NCBI GenBank assembly: GCA_016874935.1 | Contig: VGSS01000009.1 | Location: 1 to 45,253 of the forward strand | Source: Deltaproteobacteria bacterium | GTDB lineage: Bacteria > Desulfobacterota > BSN033 > UBA1163 | Reading direction: 5' to 3' | DNA: 45,253 nucleotides | Part shown: piece after piece, positions 37,431-45,253 of the stretch | Layout: each line of letters opens with the position of its first letter | How positions within the stretch are numbered: the stretch's first letter is position 1 | Made by a program: the position numbers and the translations under genes | The notes under the pieces: generated by a model | Told to the model about the DNA's origin: nothing | The model's database searches: none | The model's input: the letters and a program-made list of their open reading frames with translations, nothing else

Positions 37431-38731
37431 GATCTCAACCTCAAATTCTTATTTGTTTTACGGGTCTCTTCACCTGTCTGATCCTGCTTGGATCGATGGT
37501 AAACCCAGGCATGGCGCAACCCAGGCAAGAGATCTGGTATCACACGGGTTATCCCGGAGGTGTCGTGGGTCCAGGCAGTGGCGTGTCGGCACTGACAGGC
37601 CCCACCAAGATGCCCGCGGTTTTTGAAGCCATATGGAGAAATCGCCTGATTGATCCCGAAAAAATCCATACAGACAGTCCTGCCTTGAAAAAGAAATCTC
37701 CGCCAGCGGCGCCCCCCATTGATCTGGAGAGCCTTCGGGAAGTCCACACCGATCGTTATTTAAAAGCCCTTTTCACCGGAGAACCCCGCTGCCTTGCCAC
37801 TTCCCAAGGGCTCCCGACCTGGAATGAAAATATTGCGAGAGGATGGCTGCTTAATGTCGGTGGCCTCTATGCAGCAAGCAAAGCTGCCCTTTATAAAAAA
37901 ACGATTACTGGCAATCTCGGTCATGGTTATCATCATGCGACAGTGAACCGGGGAATGGGGTTCTGCACGATCAATGGTCTTGTTGTGGTCGCTCAAAAAA
38001 TAATTCGCGAGGCAAAGGCAAAACGGGTCATGATTCTTGATTTAGATCATCACGAGGGCAATGGAACTGCAGAATCCATCATTGGAGAATCATCGATCTG
38101 GAATGTCTCCATCTACGGAAGTTATATGGGAGGTCCTCCGTCTGCCGGGAATAATCATGTCTTTCAAATTCGCCATGACGCCTTTGAGCAAGGAACAAAA
38201 CGTGATGCCCATTACCTTGCAGTGATCTCGGAAATTCTCCCTTCTTTGATCCGGCTTCAGAATCCTGACCTCGTCCTCTATCAAGCAGGGATGGACCCCT
38301 TTGATGGTGCAGGGATCAGCAACGAGGCGCTGGCCATTCGTGATGCTTATGTCTTCTCGCTCTGCCGCTCGATGGGCAAACCAGTTACCTGGGTTCTGGC
38401 AGGCGGATATGCAGATATGGAGACGCTTGTCGAGTTGCATTTAGGAACGGTCCGAAAGGCCAATGAGGTGTTAATGAAAGTCAAAGCAGGAGACAGGATC
38501 AAGCATCGGGAGAGAAAGCCTTATTCATGGTTCCCCCAAAATGGTGCGATCTGCTTTCCCGATTGGAAATCTCTAATCAAAGAAACATTGCACTGGAACG
38601 AACCTCCTTCCATGTCCAATTCGCAGATTCAAGAGTTTGTTGCCTTACGGGATCAACTCCACCGGGAAGAACAGTTGCCGAAAGATGAAATTGCTTCTGC
38701 TTACAGAAGGCTCTTTTCTATAAAGCCATAG
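37409..38731 (+). CDS. Histone deacetylase / acetylpolyamine amidohydrolase family protein with putative N-terminal signal
   Basis: GHGYHHATVNRGMGFCTINGLVV; MILDLDHHEGNGTAE; hydrophobic LICFTGLFTCLILLGSMVNPGMAQ; exact start uncertain. Confidence 0.83.
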   Translation: MGTLSDLRSQPQILICFTGLFTCLILLGSMVNPGMAQPRQEIWYHTGYPGGVVGPGSGVSALTGPTKMPAVFEAIWRNRLIDPEKIHTDSPALKKKSPPAAPPIDLESLREVHTDRYLKALFTGEPRCLATSQGLPTWNENIARGWLLNVGGLYAASKAALYKKTITGNLGHGYHHATVNRGMGFCTINGLVVVAQKIIREAKAKRVMILDLDHHEGNGTAESIIGESSIWNVSIYGSYMGGPPSAGNNHVFQIRHDAFEQGTKRDAHYLAVISEILPSLIRLQNPDLVLYQAGMDPFDGAGISNEALAIRDAYVFSLCRSMGKPVTWVLAGGYADMETLVELHLGTVRKANEVLMKVKAGDRIKHRERKPYSWFPQNGAICFPDWKSLIKETLHWNEPPSMSNSQIQEFVALRDQLHREEQLPKDEIASAYRRLFSIKP

Positions 38732-38909
38732 CCCACTCTTTTTAAGCCAGATATTTCTCCATGTCGGTGGGTTTCCTCCCCATAAAGATTTTTTTGTCAA
38801 ACCCATGACAGTTGGTGTAAACTATAATAAGAGAGAAACCGAAGATGGGATGGAGGAGGGGGAGATTAGGTCAACGAAAAAAACAGAGGGGGAAGATCGG
38901 AGGTGCTAC

Positions 38910-39893
38910 ATGAAAAAATTCGTTCTCGCAATCATGATGGTTATTCTTATAAGTCTTCCTGCCTATGGAGACCAGGAAGCCCAGGAGATTCTAAAGGCTG
39001 TTGTAAAGATCAAGGCAGTAATCCCAGAGGAGGCACAAACCGCAAAAACCCTGGGGACGGAAAGGGAAGGACATGGCGTGGTGATCGATTCGAAAGGACA
39101 TATTTTGACGATCGGTTATCTCATTATTGAAGCTGAAAGCATTGAGGTGACCGGACATGAAGGAAAGCCCATAAACGCTGTGTTTATAGGGTATGATCAT
39201 GCAACGGGCTTTGGTATCCTGAAAACAGAGAAGCCCTTTGATGTAAAACCCATCAAGATCGGTCAGTCGTCAAAGGTAAAAGAGGGTGAGCCGGTTCTTG
39301 TAGCAGGTCATGGAGGCCAGGAGGCTGTTCAAGCGGTGCAGGTCATCAGCCGCAAAGAGTTTGCAGGTTACTGGGAGTATCTGCTGGAGGATCCCCTCTT
39401 TACCGCACCTGCTTATACCAATTTCGGGGGAGCAGCATTGATTGATCGGAATGGTCAGCTTGTAGGCATCGGATCGCTTCTGAGCCAGTTTGTCATACAG
39501 GGGTTGGGAACGCTTCCCTGCAATGTCTTTGTGCCAATTGATCTCCTGCCTCCGATTCTGGATGATATGATCACAAAAGGCCGGCCACAAAAACCACCCA
39601 GACCCTGGCTTGGAATTAACTCAGAAGAAGCTCAGAACAGGGTTTTTGTGATCAGGGTTACGCCGGGAAGCCCTGCGGAAAAAGCAGGAATAAAAATTGG
39701 TGACCTCATCCTCGCGGTAAAAGGAGAGGCTGTCAAAGGACTCTTAGGTTTTTACCGAAAGGTCTGGGCAATTGGAAATGCGGGCGTGGAGGTTCCCCTA
39801 ACGGTTCTCCAGGGGGTTCAAATTCGTGAGATCAAGATCCGTTCAGCTGACCGCCACCAGTTCCTCATGCTCAAACCGAAGAAGATTCTGTGA
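38910..39893 (+). CDS. HtrA-like trypsin-fold + PDZ protein, predicted proteolytically inactive
   Basis: Signal peptide MKKFVLAIMMVILISLPAYG; PDZ VIRVTPGSPAEKAGIKIGDLILAVKG; catalytic positions replaced (LTIGYLI, HATGFGILK, NFGGAAL). Confidence 0.78.
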   Translation: MKKFVLAIMMVILISLPAYGDQEAQEILKAVVKIKAVIPEEAQTAKTLGTEREGHGVVIDSKGHILTIGYLIIEAESIEVTGHEGKPINAVFIGYDHATGFGILKTEKPFDVKPIKIGQSSKVKEGEPVLVAGHGGQEAVQAVQVISRKEFAGYWEYLLEDPLFTAPAYTNFGGAALIDRNGQLVGIGSLLSQFVIQGLGTLPCNVFVPIDLLPPILDDMITKGRPQKPPRPWLGINSEEAQNRVFVIRVTPGSPAEKAGIKIGDLILAVKGEAVKGLLGFYRKVWAIGNAGVEVPLTVLQGVQIREIKIRSADRHQFLMLKPKKIL

Positions 39894-39903
39894 GCCTTCT
39901 TTG

Positions 39904-40086
39904 CTAAGAGGCGAGGAAAGCGAGAAGGCCATGGAGGGTAGCGCAGATCAGAAGGGTGACTCCGGTTTTCCTGTGAAATCCGAAAGGGACCTTGAACCAG
40001 TGTAGCCCTGTGCTTAACTGAAAAAGAATCAATAGAAAGTTGAGAATGCCAAGAAGGAGAATGATAGATACTCCACCGATGGTCAT
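39904..40086 (-). CDS. Small membrane protein
   Basis: 60 aa, two hydrophobic segments; adjacent to and co-oriented with the SOR-like gene. Confidence 0.5.
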   Translation of the reverse strand: MTIGGVSIILLLGILNFLLILFQLSTGLHWFKVPFGFHRKTGVTLLICATLHGLLAFLAS

Positions 40087-40109
40087 GGATGAGTCCCTCC
40101 CTTCGAGGT

Positions 40110-40493
40110 CTAATCTTTAACAGAGATTTTGATTGTTGTTGGTCCTGCACTTCCGTGAAGGTTGCAATTGGCTTCGGCAGTGACTTCCATATTTTCGAGG
40201 GCATTGAGCTTCACCTCTCGAGTAAAAACCTCTGCCTCGGGTCGCTGGCCAGATGAAAAATCCCATCGGGCAATCTCTTTCTGGTTGACGATCACCCGCA
40301 ACCAGTTGGTATAGTGAAGAAAAGAGTTTCCTTTATGGGAAACGGTTATCCGGATTGTGACCTCCGAACCTTTTGGGACATTCGTTGGAGCATCAATACT
40401 GGTGGATGATTTATTGGCGAAAGCCGGTCGGGCATAGAGTGAAGAAAAGGGCACCATCATCAAAACAAACAGTAGCTTTCTCCTTGTTATCAT
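40110..40493 (-). CDS. Exported desulfoferrodoxin/superoxide-reductase-like protein
   Basis: Signal MITRRKLLFVLMMVPFSSLYARPAFA; SFLHYTNWLRVIVNQKEI and ANCNLHG (SOR CNxHG-type ligand motif). Confidence 0.6.
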   Translation of the reverse strand: MITRRKLLFVLMMVPFSSLYARPAFANKSSTSIDAPTNVPKGSEVTIRITVSHKGNSFLHYTNWLRVIVNQKEIARWDFSSGQRPEAEVFTREVKLNALENMEVTAEANCNLHGSAGPTTIKISVKD

Positions 40494-40665
40494 AAGTACC
40501 TCCTTCTACCCTTCAAAAACAATTTTAACCCAATAACGGAAAAATGGAAAATATAAATAGAACCCCAAATTGTCCCATCGAAGAAGATATGTGATAATTA
40601 TTCATACCCATTCAGGATAGAAAAACCCTCTCCAGGGCGAGGGGGGATTCGGGAAGGAGGAAGCG

Positions 40666-41463
40666 ATGTTCATTGTAGCCAATGGGATCAGGACGAATTA
40701 TGAACTTTCAGGAAAGAAGGATGATCCGGTGGTGGTGTTGAGCCATTCTCTTGCCTCCAGCCTGAAGATGTGGGAGCCCCAGATGGAGATACTAAGATCC
40801 CATTTTCGGGTTCTCCGCTACGATATACGAGGCCATGGTCTCACAGAGACGACTTCAGCCCCTTATACTCTCGAACAATTAGGAGAGGATGCTATTGGTT
40901 TGCTTAATACATTCGGGATTGATAAGGTCCACTGGGTGGGGCTTTCCATGGGCGGAATGATCGGCCAAGCCATTGCCTTAAATCATCCTCATCGCCTGAT
41001 GAGCCTTTCTCTCTGCGATACGTCTGCAAGAATTCCCGATGAGGCGCAACCCATCTGGGATGAACGGATCGAAGGAGTACGAAAGATCGGGATGAAATCG
41101 CAACTCGAGACGACCATGGAACGCTGGTTTACGCCATCGTACCTTAATTTGAATCCCCCGATGTTAACCCTGATCAAGGAGGAGTTCCTAAACACGTCTC
41201 CCGAGGGATATATTGGTTGTGCCTCGGCGATCCGGAGGCTCAATTATCTCGACCGGCTTGGCGAAATTAGGCTTCCGACGCTCATCACGGTAGGTGAGGA
41301 TGATCCTGCCACACCTCTCTCTGCCTCCGAGGCCATCCACAAACAGATCAAAGATTCAAGATTGATTATCTTGCCAGCCACGCGCCATCTCTCCAATGTG
41401 GAGCGGGCAGAAGCGTTCAATGATCATCTTTTAAAATTTTTGAAAAGTGTTTCAAAACCATAA
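40666..41463 (+). CDS. Alpha/beta hydrolase, 3-oxoadipate enol-lactonase-like
   Basis: VLSHSLASSLKMWEPQ; YDIRGHGLTE; WVGLSMGGMIGQ; TVGEDDPATP; ATRHLSNVERAEAF. Confidence 0.88.
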   Translation: MFIVANGIRTNYELSGKKDDPVVVLSHSLASSLKMWEPQMEILRSHFRVLRYDIRGHGLTETTSAPYTLEQLGEDAIGLLNTFGIDKVHWVGLSMGGMIGQAIALNHPHRLMSLSLCDTSARIPDEAQPIWDERIEGVRKIGMKSQLETTMERWFTPSYLNLNPPMLTLIKEEFLNTSPEGYIGCASAIRRLNYLDRLGEIRLPTLITVGEDDPATPLSASEAIHKQIKDSRLIILPATRHLSNVERAEAFNDHLLKFLKSVSKP

Positions 41464-41488
41464 CTGATTCCTCAGAAAAGGAGAAACT

Positions 41489-41989
41489 ATGTCCATCTTC
41501 TTCAATGCCGACGAAATTTTTCAGATGGGTCTTCAAATCGAGGTGAATGGAAAGGAATTCTATGAGGCCATTGCAAAGAAAAGTTCGGATGGTTCCGTCC
41601 AGCAATTTTTTGCTGACCTTGCAAAATGGGAATCCGAACATATCTGGTTCTTTACCAGGTTGAGAGAGTCCCTGCCGGATTCAGCGCGAAGGGGTAGTGC
41701 ATTCGATCCCGGTCAAGAACTCTTAACCTACCTTCAAGCCACGGCGAATAGCCACGTCTTTATAAAGAACCAGAATATCCATGAACTGGCTTCTCGATGC
41801 AACACCGTGACGGATGCCCTGGATCTTGCCATGGCTTTTGAGAAGGATTCAGTGGTCTTTTACACCATGATGAGAAAGGTCACCCCGGAAGAGTTTGGAA
41901 AGAAGGAGATTGATCGTCTGATTGACGAAGAGATCGGGCATATTGCCATGCTCCATCAGAAGAAGAAAGACTGGGAAAAGAGATCATAG
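41489..41989 (+). CDS. Ferritin-like / rubrerythrin-type protein
   Basis: QMGLQIEVNGKEFYEAIAKKSSD...DLAKWESEHIWFF...AFEKDSVVFYTMM...EEIGHIAMLHQ. Confidence 0.83.
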   Translation: MSIFFNADEIFQMGLQIEVNGKEFYEAIAKKSSDGSVQQFFADLAKWESEHIWFFTRLRESLPDSARRGSAFDPGQELLTYLQATANSHVFIKNQNIHELASRCNTVTDALDLAMAFEKDSVVFYTMMRKVTPEEFGKKEIDRLIDEEIGHIAMLHQKKKDWEKRS

Positions 41990-42027
41990 GAAAGTGTTTC
42001 GCCTCTCCTATCCTCCCATGACATGAC

Positions 42028-43428
42028 ATGGCTATCAACGATACTGCCAACCAAAAACCCGCCCTGATTGTCACCACATTGGGGGCCTTTGTCGTCCCTT
42101 TGATGGGGTCCTCTATCAATATTGCTCTGCCTTCCATCGGGAAAGAGTTTGACATGGATGCACTGATGTTGAGCTGGATCACCACCTCCTACTTATTAAC
42201 AGCGGCAATGTTTCTTGTCCCTTTCGGAAGAATTGCTGATATTTACGGAAGGAAAAGGATTTTTTTGTACGGGGTTTTGGTTTACACTCTCGCATCCCTT
42301 CTTGCTGTTTTATCTACTTCTTCTTCACTTTTAATTGTCTCGCGTCTCTTTCAGGGGGTCGGGGCATCAATGACCTTTAGCAATGGCGTGGCCATTCTCA
42401 CCTCTGTCTATTCCATGGGAGAGAAAGGTAGGGTTCTGGGAATCAATGTGGCTGCTGTTTATGCCGGGCTCTCATGTGGTCCTTTTCTGGGAGGGTTGCT
42501 GACTCACTATCTGGGTTGGAGAAGTATTTTCCTGATCCATATCCCTGCGGGCCTTTTTATCCTTTTTTATACCTTTTACAAATTAAAAGGAGAGTGGGCG
42601 GAAGCACAAGGGGAACATTTTAGCTATAAAGGCTCTCTCTTTTATAGCCTTGTCCTGTTGATGGTGATGGTGGGCCTTTTCCAATTGCCAAAGCCTTTGG
42701 GAATCCTCTTCATCCTGATGGGTCTCTTTGGAATGGGATTATTTGTCAAATGGGAGATGACATCCAAAAGCCCTGTCTTCCAGTTAACGATTTTCAGGAA
42801 TAATCGAATCTTTGCCTTCTCTAACTTAGCTGCTCTGATCCACTATAGCGCCACCTTTGCAGTCAGCTTTCTTCTCAGCCTCTATCTCCAGTTTATCAAA
42901 GAGCTTCGCCCCCATGAAGCCGGCCTTGTTTTGGTTTCTGCGCCCATCATGCAGGCCATCCTTTCGCCCTTTGCAGGGAAACTCTCGGATCGAATAGACC
43001 CGAGAATCGTTGCCTCCGGAGGAATGGCGATGACCGGCCTCGGTCTTCTCTTTTTTGTCTTCATTGATGAAAAAACAGCCTTGCTATGGATCATTGCCTT
43101 TTTAATTCTTCTTGGTATTGGCTTTGCACTTTTTTCCTCTCCCAATACTAATGCCGTGATGGGTTCCATTGATAAGAAGTTCTATGGGGTTGCCTCAGGG
43201 GTATTGAGCACCATGCGGTCCATAGGGATGACCTTCAGTATGGGATTCGTCATGGTCTTTTTTTCAATCTGCATAGGGAGAACTCAAATCACACCTGCCC
43301 TTCACCCTCTCTTTCTAAAAAGCGTGAGGGGAACTTTCATCTTCTTTACTTTCCTCTGTGCATTGGCGATATTGGCTTCCCTGGCCAGGGGCCCCTCAAA
43401 AAGTTCATCTCCAAATGAAGCAAGTTAG
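42028..43428 (+). CDS. MFS transporter (DHA2-like drug efflux family)
   Basis: SSINIALPSIGKEF...LSWITTSYLLTAAMFLVPFGRIADIYGRKRIFLYGV. Confidence 0.93.
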   Translation: MAINDTANQKPALIVTTLGAFVVPLMGSSINIALPSIGKEFDMDALMLSWITTSYLLTAAMFLVPFGRIADIYGRKRIFLYGVLVYTLASLLAVLSTSSSLLIVSRLFQGVGASMTFSNGVAILTSVYSMGEKGRVLGINVAAVYAGLSCGPFLGGLLTHYLGWRSIFLIHIPAGLFILFYTFYKLKGEWAEAQGEHFSYKGSLFYSLVLLMVMVGLFQLPKPLGILFILMGLFGMGLFVKWEMTSKSPVFQLTIFRNNRIFAFSNLAALIHYSATFAVSFLLSLYLQFIKELRPHEAGLVLVSAPIMQAILSPFAGKLSDRIDPRIVASGGMAMTGLGLLFFVFIDEKTALLWIIAFLILLGIGFALFSSPNTNAVMGSIDKKFYGVASGVLSTMRSIGMTFSMGFVMVFFSICIGRTQITPALHPLFLKSVRGTFIFFTFLCALAILASLARGPSKSSSPNEAS

Positions 43429-44333
43429 GTGCGACGGAGGGCGCCGTGGACTCCAAGGAGAATGAGAAGTCCTCCGAGGATCTGTTGAGGGAATATCTGT
43501 TCTCCCATCCAGAGATGGTTAAAGAGGATGGCCCACAGAGGGATGAGATAGAGATAGACCATGGACCGGGTCACCCCTAACCTTTCGATTCCTCCATAAT
43601 AAGAGACATAGCCAATGATGCCAGGCAGAAAGATGGCATATCCAAGAGCCCACCACGATGTTGCTCCGACTTTGTTTAAGGAGGAGCCAGTTCCAAGAAA
43701 AGGGACAGCGAGCCAGAGAACGATCGATCCGATCATCATGCAATAGCCCATCAGACGCAGGGGAGAATAGATCTTCAAAAGAGGTTTTGACCATACGGAT
43801 AAGAAAACAGCCGCACAGAAGGCGGCTATGAGCGTCAGAAGATCGCCTCCTAAGGTATCGAGAGAGAAACGGAGACTCGCCGTTGGTTTTAGAATGACCA
43901 GCATCACACCGAGCAGAGAGATCGCCATAAACAAATAATGGCTCTTTCGGATAGGTTCCTTATCAATCAAATGGACATAGATTGCGCCCATGAGAGGTGT
44001 GGTTGAAAGAATGAGGGCGGAGTTAGAGGCTGAAGTGATGTTTAAACCCACCGACCAGAGGACCTGGTAGACCCCAATACCCAGCGCTCCTATCCATGCC
44101 ACTTTATGGAGGTCCCTCTTCTGAATGGAAATCCCTTTTTCCCATCTCCAGGTGATCAGGAGTACAAGGAGTCCGCTGAGTGTAAAACGGAGGGCCCCAA
44201 ACAGAACTGGGGAGAAATCCTGAAAAGCAGATTTAACGATTCCGTAATTGGCCCCCCAGGTCAGCACGACAATGATGAGGAAGAGATGCCCGATATTAGG
44301 ATTTTTTTTAGACATGTCGAATGCTGATTTCAA
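43425..44333 (-). CDS. EamA/DMT family transporter
   Basis: Ten-TM pattern; VLTWGANYGIVKSAFQDFSPVLFGALRFTLSGLLVLL. Confidence 0.92.
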   Translation of the reverse strand: MKSAFDMSKKNPNIGHLFLIIVVLTWGANYGIVKSAFQDFSPVLFGALRFTLSGLLVLLITWRWEKGISIQKRDLHKVAWIGALGIGVYQVLWSVGLNITSASNSALILSTTPLMGAIYVHLIDKEPIRKSHYLFMAISLLGVMLVILKPTASLRFSLDTLGGDLLTLIAAFCAAVFLSVWSKPLLKIYSPLRLMGYCMMIGSIVLWLAVPFLGTGSSLNKVGATSWWALGYAIFLPGIIGYVSYYGGIERLGVTRSMVYLYLIPLWAILFNHLWMGEQIFPQQILGGLLILLGVHGALRRT

Positions 44334-44818
44334 GAGGCCAATTTTTTGCAGAGTTCTGCCACCCGCTTACCTAATTTGCGGCCATTCTCTGATGCCTTCT
44401 CATCCGGAGCGCCGACACAGGACACCCCGTAGTGGCCGGTTGCTTCCATGGGATCTCCCACAATAATCATTCCATAGATGAGCATGCACTGGATAATGGA
44501 GATCATCGTCGTCTCTTTTCCCCCGGAGAGATCGCCCGAGGTAGCAAAGGCAGCTCCGACCTTATTCTCCATTTTTTTCCGGATTCCGACATATTCATCG
44601 AAGATCCGCTTCAGATCCCAGACCATCGCCCCGAAATAGACCGGTGACCCGGCGATGATGCCAGCGGAGTTTAAAAAATCGTCCTTTGTCACCTCCTGCG
44701 TCGATTTGAGTATAGCCTGGGCGCCGGACACTGAATTTACCCCTTCTCCAATCCTCTCTGCAAGCTTGCGGGTGTTTCCACCTTTTGAATAATAAAGAAT
44801 CAATATCTGCATCGTCAT
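44330..44818 (-). CDS. Flavodoxin/WrbA-like NAD(P)H:quinone oxidoreductase
   Basis: LILYYSKGGNTRKLAERIGEGV; GIIAGSPVYFGAMVWDLKRIFDE. Confidence 0.9.
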   Translation of the reverse strand: MTMQILILYYSKGGNTRKLAERIGEGVNSVSGAQAILKSTQEVTKDDFLNSAGIIAGSPVYFGAMVWDLKRIFDEYVGIRKKMENKVGAAFATSGDLSGGKETTMISIIQCMLIYGMIIVGDPMEATGHYGVSCVGAPDEKASENGRKLGKRVAELCKKLAS

Positions 44819-44957
44819 CCTCCCCGATTTTTTTCACGAATAACACAGCCAGTACATCTTTGCAAGAAATAGACAGAGGACTCGTGGGTTTGAATATGGG
44901 GGGATAGGGCGATTATTAGGGATTATGGGAGATTTTCGGAATAAAATGTCTTCTCAA

Positions 44958-45125
44958 TTATGGCCCTATGGTTAATAACCCTGTTTCCCTAAAACTATAG
45001 TAGCCTTTTCGGGTTACGATCACATGGTCAAGAATCTGAATGCCAAGAATTTTGCCTGCTTCAGTTAATTGACAATGAATATTCAAATCAGATTCACTCG
45101 GCTGAAGTTCTCCGGATGGGTGGTT
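44958..45125 (-). pseudogene. RadC C-terminal fragment
   Basis: NHPSGELQPSESDLNIHCQLTEAGKILGIQILDHVIVTRKGYYSFRETGLLTIGP-stop; homology ends abruptly at 45125. Confidence 0.85.
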
Positions 45126-45170
45126 AGTGTCCTTTCGGTGAGCTTGCGTAGGGCGGGGACCGGGCCGTAT

Positions 45171-45211
45171 AGGGACTGACGGAGAGTAAGGTCTCGATCA
45201 GTCCCTATGTG
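45171..45211. repeat. Perfect 11-bp inverted repeat
   Basis: ATAGGGACTGA...TCAGTCCCTAT in the segment abutting the RadC fragment. Confidence 0.75.
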
Positions 45212-45253
45212 GTTAGGCCGGACTCGCCACTGCCTGCTGGTAATTCCAGGGGA

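Noticed and set aside
1-45253. CRISPR arrays, rRNA and tRNA genes
   Set aside because: No regularly spaced direct repeats with unique spacers and no rRNA or tRNA-like signatures were recognised by eye; a tRNAscan/CRISPRCasFinder run would be decisive.

Overview
This 45,253-bp bacterial chromosomal or metagenomic window looks like an anaerobic Desulfobacterota-type genome; that taxonomy is inferred from gene content only. No rRNA, tRNA or CRISPR array was seen. Minus-strand content includes a truncated pyruvate-kinase-C-like protein, a PlsC acyltransferase, an ECF-type sigma factor, an AhpD-like protein, and thiolase and SCP2. It also includes a MarR/Fe-S/molybdopterin-oxidoreductase group and an argininosuccinate-lyase-family gene. 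A ~15-kb co-directional cluster (about 14.85-29.93 kb) combines FabG, three B12-type radical SAM enzymes, a YbgC-type thioesterase, a divergent malonyltransferase, an ACP and an LpxL-like acyltransferase. The same cluster carries a three-ORF BadF/COG3580/COG3581 ATP-dependent reductase module, a SPASM-type radical SAM, a GT2 and an ATP-grasp protein. It is followed by RadC, TatC and TatB, and then mostly stress and accessory genes. The main unexplained structure is several families of long palindromic intergenic elements. One is a ~242-bp family with a 16-bp perfect terminal inverted repeat in its best copy, plus a divergent relative whose arms have a different but still self-complementary sequence. 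Two other palindromic families carry plausible target-site duplications, and one of these copies splits an Fe-S protein gene. Other leads are an HtrA-like protein lacking all three catalytic residues, an RCK_C remnant beside a palindrome, and a RadC fragment that ends at a structured GTGTC junction at the window edge.
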